Part shown: piece after piece, positions 37,701 to 47,790 of the stretch
Position numbering within the stretch: position 1 is the stretch's first letter
How the letters are laid out: the number at the start of each line of letters is the position of its first letter
Assembly (NCBI GenBank): GCA_947000775.1
Contig: CAMQGK010000637.1
Location: 16,064,501 to 16,128,500 of the forward strand
DNA length: 64,000 bases
Direction of reading: 5' to 3'
DNA from: Pterois miles
Taxonomy: Eukaryota; Chordata; Actinopteri; Perciformes; Scorpaenidae
Made by a program: the position numbers and the translations under genes
Notes under the pieces: generated by a model
What the model was told of the DNA's origin: nothing
The model's input: only the letters and a program-made list of their open reading frames with translations
Database searches by the model: none

Positions 37701-37803
37701 TGTTCCTCCATTGTTGGCTCAGTTTGCACATAAAACAACATTAAAACAGTTAATACTACAGAGTTGCAACTCACCGTGTTTTTTTCTTTGTCTTTGAACT
37801 CAT
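19745..37803 (-). CDS. Sacsin-like giant co-chaperone protein, 7 coding exons, about 4,283 aa
   Basis: Sacsin is a scaffold chaperone linked to Hsp70 and intermediate filaments. Coding exons: 37775-37803, 35254-35341, 33870-33981, 32915-33061, 31369-32800, 30813-30901, 19745-30699. Phases agree at every junction and the sum closes on TAG. Three Hsp90-like repeat modules are visible. Module 1 spans exons 2-5 (ELIQNADDAQATE, VGRFGIGFNSVYH). Modules 2 and 3 lie in the giant exon about 720 and 1,715 residues in (ELIQNAEDAGAE with GKFGLGFNTVYH; ELVQNADDAEATE with GKYGVGFNSVYH), all keeping the E-N-D ATP-site residues. A J-domain with HPD (YLRWHPDKNPD) follows near residue 3,420 of that exon, then a C-terminal HEPN domain. 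The ubiquitin-like N-terminus of human SACS (4,579 aa) is absent: the protein starts MSSKTKKKTR. I read it as a fish sacsin paralogue, not the direct SACS orthologue. The start rests on the only ATG in frame with module 1. Confidence 0.94.
31125..31235. repeat. Second fragment of the 17878-18130 repeat, in a sacsin-like intron
   Basis: The run cagattacctctcatactgtcagaatatag matches, in pieces, the same blocks seen at 18056-18092. It lies in the 30902-31368 intron, where nothing else is seen. Confidence 0.5.
33265..33500. repeat. A-rich short tandem duplication and dispersed repeat piece
   Basis: Two copies of an about 40-bp unit containing cttaaatacaataaaata lie about 60 bp apart (near 33271-33311 and 33331-33370). 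They are followed by aggcctggctgaataggtag, which resembles from memory the end of a dispersed fish repeat. The location is the 33062-33869 intron of the sacsin-like gene. Confidence 0.5.
35417..35704. mobile_element. hAT-type MITE with perfect 8-bp target-site duplication
   Basis: The 288-bp element starts TAGGGCTTCACAATTAATC and ends AAATTGTTCAGCCCGA. It is flanked by TATTTGAC on both sides (35409-35416 and 35705-35712). Interior sub-terminal repeats include atcgcaatatg and atatcgcaattgcaat. The right end is one base off the TA expected, but the exact octamer fixes the limits. It lies in the 35342-37774 intron of the sacsin-like gene. Confidence 0.82.
36040..36720. repeat. Dispersed repeat pieces in the first coding intron of the sacsin-like gene
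   Basis: Two recognisable pieces occur. One around 36180-36240 contains atcccacaatgcaatgcgg. The other at 36540-36715 runs from gagcgtttcaggtag through gaaacccaaaataaaag to caatatgggaccttta. From memory both are ends of common fish repeats. Exact limits and families were not resolved. The rest of this intron (36720-37774) shows no feature. Confidence 0.45.
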
Positions 37804-38364
37804 CTTTACTGGCGTGGATGCTGTAAGAGAATCAGAGTACAATGTATTACAGTACAGAACAAACTGCGCTTTTAATCCACATGTGATGGCCACATTTTTA
37901 TACTCTAACTCTCCTGCATGCACTCGTTTTCTATATTGTACTCTTAATAGTTAAACCTGCAGTAGACATAATAATTTTGGCATCATAGGGCAGAGAATTT
38001 CACATTTTTTCTTGTAGATATTTCTGAGTTTAATCTCAGAGAATTTCACTTTTTTTTCTCTCGTATATTTGTAAATTTATTCTCAGGATTTTATTTATTT
38101 TTAATTTGAATGTATTTCTTGTATATATTTTCTTGTATATTTGTATAGTTCAATCTAAAAAATACTCCCTCTCTTTAATTTTTATTTTTTGATAACGTAA
38201 ATTAAGAATCAAATTAATTTCTTAAATTTTATTTCGTGGATTAGGAGCACTGACATTCAATTGTTTCAACTTCCTGTTTATTGTTGCATGCATATGATGC
38301 CGTATATGTTGGTTAATTTACTCAGCCATGCTGATAAAGATATGAATTACACATTAGTAAAATA

Positions 38365-38370
38365 ATGATG

Positions 38371-38406
<36 letters not shown>
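38365..38406. repeat. (ATA)n microsatellite
   Basis: An uninterrupted run of about twelve trinucleotide units, preceded by two tga-containing units. It lies upstream of the sacsin-like coding start. Confidence 0.9.
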
Positions 38407-38407
<1 letters not shown>

Positions 38408-38424
38408 ATTAATAAAAAACGAAC

Positions 38425-39015
38425 AGTACCTCAGTCATTTTTGAAGACTCGCATCGGTTCCGTTGTTGCCAAGTTTGCCAAAGAAACGAGGTTGCATCAG
38501 TTCTGCAGTTTATAAAGGCTGCTGATGTCCATCCCCCGAAATCCACCATCATTTCCTGGTACACGGGATTCTTTCGTTTTCTTCTAAAGTCTGGTGCCAT
38601 TTGTATGAAACGAAACTTTGGACATCAGAGCTGGAGACAGAGCGTTTCTCCTGAACGGACCAATGAAACGGAACTTATCGGAGTTACTGTGAAGTGATCG
38701 GGACTCATTAGGGTTACCCACGAAAATACTCCACAGGACATTAAAAACTGTGTATCCGTACAGTTTAGTTCTGTGTTTTGTGCCTGTACCTCTCCCACAT
38801 TATCATCACATATAAAACATTTTACTCCGCCACTCGCTAGATGATGCTGCAGGCTGCGGCCGCTGTCACCAACCGGGCAGCTTCTTGCAGGAAAACGCAG
38901 GGCATGAAATGCGATCCGCCCGTTGTTTTCTATCTGGCTGTTATTGTGATGTTTAATTGCGCTTACAGGCAAATTACTCTTAATTCAAATACATTGTCTA
39001 AGGCGGAATGAACAC
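38425..39015. promoter_or_regulatory. Probable shared bidirectional promoter of the sacsin-like and zinc-finger genes
   Basis: The two genes are head to head. On the minus strand a segment ending ATGACTGAG|gtactg near 38428 looks like a 5' untranslated exon of the sacsin-like gene. Spliced to the exon at 37820 it gives a short upstream frame (MTEHPRQ, stop) before the main ATG. On the plus strand GAACACG|gtatgt at 39015 is a candidate donor for a non-coding first exon of the zinc-finger gene. Between them lies a locally CpG-richer stretch (about 38830-38930, including gcggccgc). No TATA box is apparent. Transcription starts are inferred. Confidence 0.5.
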
Positions 39016-39373
39016 GGTATGTAAAATCTTTTGTTTATGCGCCATTACGCGCATCGAGTAAGCTCATTGTTCAGGGCGAAGCCAGGCCCAGGCTACTGTA
39101 CAGTACAGCTGATCCGTGGTCAACGAAGCTAGTGTATTTCTGGTTTTCAAATTTGCGTGTTATGGTTTATACAGTGCGCTGACATACAGTACAGCGACAG
39201 TAACGAGGATGATAGAAAATGATAATATAATCCACGTTTTAGCGTTTGTTTTAATAGAGATAGAGCTGATAGGACACATGCATACTTTGTATACTGCACG
39301 TCTGATCTCAGCTGTAAACAATAATAAGCATAATGTGTTTCAGATGTCCCTATGATGTGTCAAAGAATACACC

Positions 39374-40414
39374 ATGTTGGATAAAACCAGTGATAAAGAT
39401 GAACAGACTGGTCACTGCTCAGACTGTGGATGCATCCTGCCACAGCCTGACTCTGATTCCACCAACACCTCAGCCCCTCCTAAACAGCAGCGTGTGCACA
39501 AAGCAGCTGGTCCTTCCAAGTGTTCATCCTGTAAGGCGGGCAGCAGCCTCCCCAACGGGCGGCGTCCCCACCGTCACATCCGCCTGGACCCTCACAGCTG
39601 CAGCCTGTGCTCCAAAACCTTCATCTCCTCTGCCCACCTGACCCTCCACCTCACCTCTCACAACAAGGAGAGGAAGTTCAGATGCAGCACCTGTGGCAAG
39701 TACTTCCATCAGTCCTCCCACCTGATGGCGCACAAGTTAATCCACAGTGGGGACAGACCATTTAAATGCCCGGAGTGTGGTAAGACCTTCGGCCGTGCCT
39801 CGCATCTGAAGACCCACCGCCGGCTCCACACGGGTGAGAAACCCTTCAAGTGCACTTTCTGTGACAAGTCGTTCACGCAGAAGGCCGGGCTCCTCGCCCA
39901 TGTTCGTCTCCACACGGGGGAGCGGTCGTATAGGTGTGAGCAGTGTGGTGAGGGTTTTCGCTCTCTGTCACTCCTGCTCTCTCACAAGGCAGAGGAGTCG
40001 TCTGGGCATACCAAACCAGCACCGGCACCAGCACTCAACCAGGCCCAGAAGACTCAGAGTAGCCCTGAGGATCTGAACTGTGGCGTCTGCTGTCGCACCT
40101 TCGTACGATCATCATACATCAGGCTGCACATCCGCCTCAACAAAGGACAACGTCCTTATCACTGCAAAGTGTGCAACAAGACCTTTGTCAAGCTGGATAC
40201 GTTTGTGAACCACTGTGATAAACACTTGAGGCAGAAAAGGGATAAAAGTGAGGAAAAGGAAGTGAAAGACAAGGTTGTTAAACCTCCCCAGTTTGTCCCA
40301 CTCCCCAGGCCTCCTCCTCCTCCTCCTCCACCTGAATCCTCACACACTCAGCCTTTATCCTCGGAGGTCAACACACGCTCCAGAGCAAAAGCAAAGATTA
40401 AAACAGAGCCATGA
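39374..40414 (+). CDS. C2H2 zinc-finger protein, 346 aa, one coding exon
   Basis: A probable DNA-binding transcription regulator; target unknown. Fingers by residue: 76-96, 104-124, 132-152 and 160-180 are canonical C-x2-C...H-x3-H with TGEKP-type linkers after the third and fourth. A fifth (188-204) is irregular. A sixth (236-256) has Asn in place of the last His. A seventh (264-284) is intact. Two further CxxC pairs (residues 15-18 and 50-53) lie in the N-terminal region. The C-terminus is basic with a run of eight prolines near residue 321. There is no KRAB, SCAN or BTB domain. The coding exon begins after a gtttcag acceptor at 39343. The chosen ATG (39374) gives the longest frame, and two upstream ATGs (39344, 39352) start short frames, the second overlapping the main start. 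I do not recognise the orthologue. Confidence 0.85.
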   Translation: MLDKTSDKDEQTGHCSDCGCILPQPDSDSTNTSAPPKQQRVHKAAGPSKCSSCKAGSSLPNGRRPHRHIRLDPHSCSLCSKTFISSAHLTLHLTSHNKERKFRCSTCGKYFHQSSHLMAHKLIHSGDRPFKCPECGKTFGRASHLKTHRRLHTGEKPFKCTFCDKSFTQKAGLLAHVRLHTGERSYRCEQCGEGFRSLSLLLSHKAEESSGHTKPAPAPALNQAQKTQSSPEDLNCGVCCRTFVRSSYIRLHIRLNKGQRPYHCKVCNKTFVKLDTFVNHCDKHLRQKRDKSEEKEVKDKVVKPPQFVPLPRPPPPPPPPESSHTQPLSSEVNTRSRAKAKIKTEP

Positions 40415-42140
40415 CTAACAGGGAGTGAATCTAAACAAAAATGCTCTTTAACTAAGAGACGTGCCAGTTCTGCCACAGCACTTAATAACAAATGTAAGAC
40501 ATTAGTGTCATGTTGACGTAATTTTCAAAACCAAAACCCAACATAACTAATGAAAAGGTACATGGTTTATTCATGATCAGAGAAAGGGACAAAGAGCTAA
40601 TATGTAGTTGAATAACTCCCAAAATACTGTTGTGATTTATATCAACACAAGTTTACTAATTGTACAGTTATCCTGTTTAGAATTGTTAATTTATTGTGAA
40701 TGATTCTTTGTAATGTTATTTAATGCCTATTGTAGCTCATAAGGCTGACAAACACTTCAACTTGACATTTCAGTGGCGTACATTGTTCACTCTAATCTTT
40801 AAATATAGAAAAAATGTCTCTAAACCATTATTAGAGCTGGGCAATATGACAATATATTAGGGCCGCCCCAAATGGGCTTCGAAGCTTCGGCGGTAATATT
40901 CAAAGGTATTTGAAGCTTCACAGCGTGGTGCAGCAGGCTGACATGTTCTGTCTTTCTGTCTCCATCTCCCCGTTTCAGTGCTAACTAATACTTATTGTTG
41001 AATATGAACTGTGGGAATATTACTTTTCATGGGCTATTTTGGGATTTAGACATCATTATATCATACTTACATACATATATATAAAAACTAAACCAAGCAA
41101 TTGAGTAGTGATTTGGAGTTTGATTACCATGCCAACTGTCAAAGCTTCGAAGCATTCGGGTCAGCCCTACCATATATACATCGTCAAAACGATATGAAAA
41201 TGTCTGTATATATATTTTCTATGTTGTTTCATTTGCAATGTAGGCGAGGCCAGATATTTGTTTCTTTTTCTATATAATTTCACTTAAAACTATTGTTAAT
41301 TTTTCACTCAAGCTCTTAAATTGAGAACATACTCTGTTCTCAGTATTTAATTCACACGTAGGAGTAAATAGGCTTTACCATGTTGTCATTTCATACACAC
41401 TATTTATTTATTGAATTACCAGAAAACATGCCATATCCTTATGGAGATATGAAATGACTTATATCGGGATGGAAGACTTTGCCCATATCCCCAAGCCCTA
41501 ATTATATTCATGTTGTTTTCTTAAACCTATACAAGCCTATTACAATGTAAATGCATATTGTAAAACAATATGCACATGGAGTAAAAATAGACATAAAAGC
41601 ATAGTGTGGAGGACTGAAACCATTTCTTTTGTTGCACCATGAGACAACAAATATCTGTTCAAAACAGTTTGTTGTTTCAGTTATCAATCACTGTCTCCTA
41701 TAAAGCCACGTAGTTCAGCAAGTCAAAGCTGCAGTAATGCTCCACAGTTCATTCTTAGCATGTGACTTCTTTGTTAATCTGCTCCTATAACATGGTTCCT
41801 AGTGTGCTTTATGCATCACCTGGGCCTGTAGGACTACATGTCCTGTGAGATGAGCCTCCTTTGAATGTCAAACTTCATTCCAGGTCAGCAGCTGCATCTC
41901 ACAGCTGAAACCTCACTGACCCGAAACCTAATAGAAGACGTATCTGACTGTTTTCCTCTGAATTTCCACCGCTGGAGGAGAATCTGTCACCTCCACATGG
42001 GGAAACTCTTTGTCCCAACCTATGGGTAGAGAGAAAAAAAAAACAAACTCAAACTGGGACTGTTGGGAGGTTAATGTATGTTGTCACACTGCATGAGAGT
42101 CACAAATGTAACTAAAATGCTGTAAAAGAGAATAAAACAA
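40415..42140. other. Region between the converging zinc-finger and prmt2 genes
   Basis: This holds the 3' UTR of the zinc-finger gene (end not fixed) and of prmt2. TTTATT at 41404 would be an AATAAA signal for prmt2 on the minus strand. A MITE occupies 40858-41169. I see no coding stretch in the remainder. Confidence 0.45.
40858..41169. mobile_element. hAT-type MITE, family A copy 2 (reverse orientation)
   Basis: The 312-bp element starts TAGGGCCGCCCCAAATGGG and ends GCATTCGGGTCAGCCCTA, with gcttcgaagctt next to each end. The flanking octamers caatatat (40850-40857) and ccatatat (41170-41177) differ at one base. Interior blocks catgggctattttgggattta and gtctccatctcccc are shared with the copies at 11340-11718 (as reverse complement) and near 59027-59313. 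Confidence 0.82.
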
Positions 42141-45100
42141 TCAACCACCACTTTGTGGACATAGTCGATAAATCAGAGTGCAAAGTGAAGATGAAAAGTT
42201 TGCCTGGCAGTTCTCTGTGCTGCTGCTGATGCTCCAGTTCAGGGTGACGGTCATGTGGCGTCTCCAGACGGGGTTCCTGCGGAGGAGAATGGTTCCACTG
42301 ATGGAGTCTCCAGCACACACACTGACAGGCCTGTTCAGCATGAACAGAGTCTGCTTCCAGTGTGTTGGCCTGAAGAGAAAAAGAGTTTGGTACTTAATAT
42401 TGCGATACCACTGCAGTTTTTGACTCCAAGGTTTAAGAGTATTACAACATTTGCAGCCTGTAACAGAGATATACTCAGACATTGTTTATAAATTATTTGA
42501 ATTGTCTGTTAGGGTTGTTAGAGAGTCAGGAGCTCTTAGTGAATAAAACTATCCTTCTTCATGAGTGTTTTTGCTGTTTTACTCAGAGTTAGGCCCGGTG
42601 TTCAGCTCCACTGTTGCACCTCCCGTCTCCAGGCTCTCAAAATGAACAGTGAACCAGGCGGTGAATCCATGGAAAACACCAGACTTTTCCACATCAAAAT
42701 GAAACTGACCCTTTATTTCCTGAGAAATGAAACACAAGGCTCTGTTAGATACAAAATGCAACCTGTGTGGGGCAGAGCCTATTCTAACGAGAGAAGAACA
42801 CTCTGCACCTCCAGGTCTTTGACTTGCAGAGTGTACATGTCCAGGCAGAGGACGTCACAGGGAGCAGTGAGGCAGTCATCGGGCTCAATGACATGGCTGA
42901 ACTTGGGCTTGGTGAAGAACTCTTGCTGTGCCAAGGGCCTGCAGAGGTGAAATGTTAACTCAACACCAGGTTTGGGGGGGGGGGGGCTTTCTGACACTGT
43001 GTGTTCTGTATCTGACACTGTGTGTTCTGTATCCACATAGAAATATTGGTAAACAGTATAGATTATGATGCATTTAGTCACAACTGGCCACCTAAATATC
43101 ACTGAATCACTGAATAAGAAATAAAGTGTTAGAAGTGGATAAACTAACTGAAAAACTTAGAGAGCAGCCTCAAATCATCTCACATTACTGATGAGGCCAT
43201 TGTTTGTAATGTTGTAGTAAATATCCCTATCTCATTACACAGCATTGTTGAATACTTGATTGTGATTGGTCAATCACAGCGTTTTACATTGCTATGGATG
43301 CAGTTTTGATCTCTAGAGGACCATTTTTGTGTCAAATAATTGATTTCATAAGTAAGGAGCCATGTAATAAGTGGGATAATGTACAGCTAGCGGGTCATTG
43401 TACACTGGTTGCTGTATTATCCCTTACTTAATATCCTTTAGTTGTATTATGACTGCTGTTTCTCCACTGATGCAGTTTTCCTGTGTTTGGTACATACTGT
43501 ATATGTTGTACAGCTCTATTCAAGTACACCATGCTTTCTTCACCAACTATTTTTGTCTATTTTGTCTTTATCAGGGTGCGGCCTGACGCTGTTCCCGGTT
43601 TGACTCATCATCTTCCTGAGGAAGCCGGTCTTGTAATTGTCTCTATAATAACATATCCCATAAAAGGACAAACAAATCTTGAACCATTTCCTCAGGGATA
43701 GATAGAATAAATGACTCTTAAACCAGCACTGCTTTTCGGTGATTGTTAGAAAGTGTGCCATCATCCTGGTGAGCTCTGGGAGGAGCCACAGGCTCACCTG
43801 TGCTGTTTAGAGACAAAAAGGCACAGGTGAGCTCAATCAGTGCTCCTTTAAGTAGGAGCTAAAGAGGAGGAGCATCTCTGTTTCCCCTGTGTTCATCCAG
43901 AGTGTCTAAAGTGAGTTATTCTTTAAGGTTTATCATTTTGATAATGTCATCTCTTCTGTCTGTTCACTTTATGACCAAACTCCCACATTTAACTGGAGTA
44001 TATATATTTTTATGTCTTGTCTTTTTTTTGTCTTATCTGATTTTGAGTTGATAATAAAGATTACAATTTGTAAATGCATGTGCAATGCTGTCTGTCATGC
44101 CTCTCCATTTGTTTGTGTATTTAGTGCAGATACACCATTTGATTAAAGTTGAAGTTCATCTAGAATTAAGTATTTTTTCAGTGGAAATCTCTCCATCTCT
44201 AATTCTGGTTATCTTTGATACTTGAGTGTGCCTTGTCACCACCCCTCGCTAATTAGGTCACCTAAACCTTGACTCAAAACACGTTCAGGAGCATAGGATT
44301 TATAGACTAATGTATGTATGTACTAATGGAGGAACTGTTTGAAAGGACACCAGATGAGGATGACGATAGCTGACTAATGGCCCTTACTGAAGAGGAGTGA
44401 AGTCCAGGCCGTAGGGCTGCTCCCAGAAGGCCATCTTCTCTGCATAATAGTTGTTGGCTTGACATGGCACCAGGGTGAGGGCTGCAGATGAGGGCCACAT
44501 CACGCCGCCTTCTTTAAGCCAGCGGTCCCTGGCCAGCAGAACTGACTCCACCATAAACTCAAACTAAACCAGAGGAAAGAGAGACAAACATGGTGGGTTG
44601 TGTGACAGAGTGGAAGAGCAGGATGGACTTCAGTAATTACCCTTGAGATAAAGCATCTAAAGGAGAACAAATCTTCACACAACTTGTATTATTCTTAACG
44701 GCAGTGTCAATACCAGCAGGCAGTTTCCCATCCACTCAGACACCAGGACGTCCACCTGCTCAGGAAGCTCAATCTCCTCAGCTCGTCCCTGGAGTACAGT
44801 GACCACCTCCTCACAGCCGTTCTGCTTCACCAGCTGTCTGGTGTACTCCGCCATGGAGCTCGCCTCCACAGCATACACCTACAATACCACAGGTAAACAT
44901 AGGCACTGTATACGTCATGCTGTTTATACCATGTAGCAACACTCCTTGTCCTGCAGATGGGAGTAGCGCTACACCAGTGTTTCAGATACAGTGTGAGTCT
45001 GGCTTTCCACATTTCTCATATTTCAGGCCATTTTTCTTGGGAATCATTTGAAATGTACTCGTAGTAAAAATTCAATTGTGCAAATTTTCATTAGCAATGT

Positions 45101-47607
45101 GCAAATGTGGTCTAATTTCAAAAACATGTTGGGGTCAAACTTGCCAATGATTGGAATTCAAGTAACTGACTGAGAAATTGTTGTTAAAGGAAAACCACTG
45201 ATTTTACAGTCTGTTCACAGGTCTTGGAGAGTATGCCTTTATGAAAATGACTTTAAATATAAGAAATATTTGTACTCATTTCTTATGTATACTCTACTGG
45301 TATTTAGATTTAACACATTTAATAGACTTTTCAGCATTTTGTATTTACTTTTTTGCACTGTGGTTATATGCTATTCTGTATACTGCATGTCTTAATGCAA
45401 ATATTTTTACATATTTTTTATATTCCTATTTTCTTATTTTTCATTTTAGTATTTATATTTCCTTACATATACTGTTGTAGAATTATGTACACAGTGTACC
45501 AATACAGTACATCATTTACATGTTACATACTCGATTATTTCGATTTTCTTACATTTCTTATGTTCATAGAGAGTGGTCCCCCTGGGATCAATTAAGTATT
45601 TCTGTCTGGTGTCAACTAGGCTCAGGTGAGCTCAATCATTGCTCCTATGACCAGGAGGGGAGGAGAAAGCGGGACTGTTGACTCTGCCACTGACCAGATC
45701 TACTCCCTTATCATCGAGTGTGTCTAAAGTGAGTTATTCTTTGTTTCTTTCTTCACTTTACGAATAGTTCCAGTGTTTGACTGGTGTATTGTCTGGCTTT
45801 TAAATATGATATGCCGTTGAGTTGATTACAATGTACAACGCTGTTTTATGTCATGCATCGCTCAGTTTGTGTATTTAATACAGATCCACCACTTGATGAG
45901 TTAAAAGGAAGTAGACTGCAAATAAAGTCCTTTTTGGTGGAATCAGTTGATTCACTCTCCCTAATTCTGGTGGCTCATGTCTGATGCTTGATGTCCCTAG
46001 ACTCCAGCTCCCTAAAACAATAACTCATCCAAATCTCTGATAGAATAGTCGGCGGTCGCATTGCATTCTGGGTAATGTAGGCACCAGTGGAGAGAAGGAA
46101 GAAGGTGTGGAATAAAAAGATCTCTGGTTCAGTCCATCCACCGACACCTTTATTTGAACAAGTGTATGCAAATGCCAGACACAGGAAAAGGAAGCTACAA
46201 TTCATTCCCTATATGTTTTGATTAGTTCATTTAGTTTAAAATTAAGTAAATATTTACCTCAAGATCTGAGCCTAACTGTCAATACACTTACTGCATAACC
46301 AGCAACCTGTGTGTGAAACCACCTCAGTGCTTGAGCAACTTCCCCACCAGCCATCCGGTTAGACGTTACCTCTGAGGGTTGTGCTAGCTGAGCACAGAAC
46401 AGGCTGATGATGCCGGTCCCACAGCCGAGGTCCATCACCACCTTATTCCTCAGAGAAGCGCTGTTGCTGAGAATCACCTGCCGGTACGCCTCAGTGCGGC
46501 TCTTATCTGACAGCATCTCCAAGTGAAGCCTCTGTAATTTAAAAAAAAAAAAAAAAATGTCATGACATGTTTTATTCAAGATGGTATTGGCAGTTTTGCA
46601 TGTTTTAGAAACCCAAAGTGTTATTATTGAAAAACAAAGACTGTGTGATGAGATGTGAAAATGCTGTTGGAGTTATATAAAACCTGTATTTTATATGGAT
46701 ATTTATTGCATAATGAGTTATCTAATATTAAACACTTTGGGTCTCCAAAGTTTTTGCCCATTAACTCAAAATTGTGCGTACTTTTTCAAAACAAAAAGTA
46801 GTGGTTGCTAGAGTAACAACAAATGGAGATCAAAATAAACTATTTATTTCCTCATTGTGCTACAACAGGGCCTGTTTTGGTGCATCTTCATACATTCAAT
46901 GAAATGCTAACCTGCAATGGTTTGACAGTAAATAGCCGAACAGCATCCTTTTACATTTAATTTCAATATCTATGCTGGGTTTGATTTTTTTCCAACATTT
47001 TTCTGTAAATGTAAACAAACCACCAAATAATAGTGCCTTGTACCAACTGCATTACAGCAAGGATGACAACTTTTACAATAGAAATATATACATTTACTGT
47101 GACGGATTAACTCAAGTGAGTTTAAGGTCACTGTATGTTGATGTTTATTAGCTATCATCCTGAAATGCATGGCTGCATGCAGGGTTGAAAATCAGTATAA
47201 AGTCTTGTCAGCATGTGCAACTTGTAGGCTCTAACCAGTGTCCCATAACTGCCGAAGTATTCTTCATCTTGCCATGGGTCCTCCTCCTCTTCCTCAGCAG
47301 CAGCATCCTGACGCAGGTAGCTTGCAGGCACATAACCTATGACCCCACGCAGCTCCGCCCACCACCACTCTGATGAAGGCTTGGCGTGAACCAGCAGTCT
47401 GTCCCCGCCACTGAAAGTAAGCTGCGGGACAAAAACAGCACAGTTACAAGTAACGTAGCCAGTCGAGCTTAAACTTTCCGGTGAAGCTGTGCGGTTATGA
47501 CGTCTGTGTGGGTCTCTAACCTGGTCGCTGCCACTTCCAGTGAAATTAGACAAGGCAACATACTCTTCAACAAATTCTTCCTCCTCATCCTCTTTCTCTG
47601 TCTGCAT
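42141..47607 (-). CDS. prmt2: Protein arginine N-methyltransferase 2 (SH3 plus PRMT domain), about 423 aa
   Basis: A nuclear SAM-dependent arginine methyltransferase acting on histones and as a nuclear-receptor coactivator. Coding exons: 47521-47607, 47236-47421, 46370-46531, 44714-44878, 44388-44563, 42809-42938, 42583-42719, 42141-42369. All phases agree and the sum closes on TGA. The SH3 domain covers about residues 12-68 (EWWW, GYVPASYL). The link DPWQDEEYFGSYGTL precedes the methyltransferase fold. SAM motif I is DLGCGTG (125-131). The double-E loop SEWMGNCLLFEFM has Glu193 and Glu202, nine apart as in PRMT1. The THW loop is near 350. Human PRMT2 has 433 aa. The last ~25 residues do not resemble the usual FPIWR end. 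The start (MQTEKEDEEEEF) is the ATG nearest the SH3 domain; an in-frame upstream ATG at 47772 would add 55 residues. Confidence 0.95.
42977..42988. repeat. G homopolymer in a prmt2 intron
   Basis: A run of about 11 G beside a duplicated ctgacactgtgtgttctgta unit (42990-43031). Possible length error or variable site. Confidence 0.6.
43822..44225. repeat. Copy 1 of a ~400-bp duplicated segment in prmt2 introns
   Basis: Shares ordered blocks with 45615-45990: aggtgagctcaatcagtgct, gtgtctaaagtgagttattc, tttgtgtatttagtgcagat and ctaattctggtta. Blocks keep the same order and orientation with diverged spacers. The segment lies in the intron between prmt2 exons 5 and 6. No coding capacity is seen. 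Confidence 0.7.
45615..45990. repeat. Copy 2 of the ~400-bp duplicated segment in prmt2 introns
   Basis: Direct-orientation partner of 43822-44225, about 1.8 kb away in the intron between prmt2 exons 3 and 4. The pair flanks exons 4 and 5. The rest of the 44879-46369 intron is AT-rich with no other feature, apart from a possible repeat piece near 46060 (gcattctgggtaatgtag). Confidence 0.7.
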
Positions 47608-47764
47608 GTCTGTCGGTACTAGTTTCGGATCGCCTGCTGGTTGATGAAAAAATGACTTTTCTACGGGGTAACACGGTGTATCTGTAGGTAAAGAATTATA
47701 ACGGTGTAGTAACGTTACTGTGAAATGAGCGGTAATATCATCACAACACTTCAGCTGGCGTGGA

Positions 47765-47790
47765 ACGAGCACTTCCTGTTTTGACGTCAG
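47765..47790 (-). promoter_or_regulatory. CRE and ETS sites upstream of prmt2
   Basis: A full cAMP-response palindrome TGACGTCA is at 47782-47789. An ETS-type site (acttcctgt on the plus strand, ACAGGAAGT on the gene strand) lies at 47771-47779. Both sit about 165-180 bp upstream of the chosen prmt2 start codon, and no TATA box is seen. Promoter function is inferred from position and motif quality. Confidence 0.5.

Noticed and set aside
38365..38406. CRISPR-like or other regular array
   Set aside because: It is a plain ATA microsatellite. No repeat-spacer arrays occur anywhere in the window.
38409..38600. 63-aa minus-strand frame as coding exon 1 of the sacsin-like gene
   Set aside because: Spliced at its donor to the next exon it runs into a stop (MTEHPRQ, stop) before the main ATG, so it is better read as 5' UTR.
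39524..39733. Minus-strand frames opposite the zinc-finger exon (also 39709-39915, 40159-40347)
   Set aside because: Antisense of zinc-finger and polyproline codons only.
43822..45990. Pair of long terminal repeats of an endogenous retroelement
   Set aside because: The two copies flank ordinary prmt2 exons and introns, with no gag, pol or primer-binding site between them.
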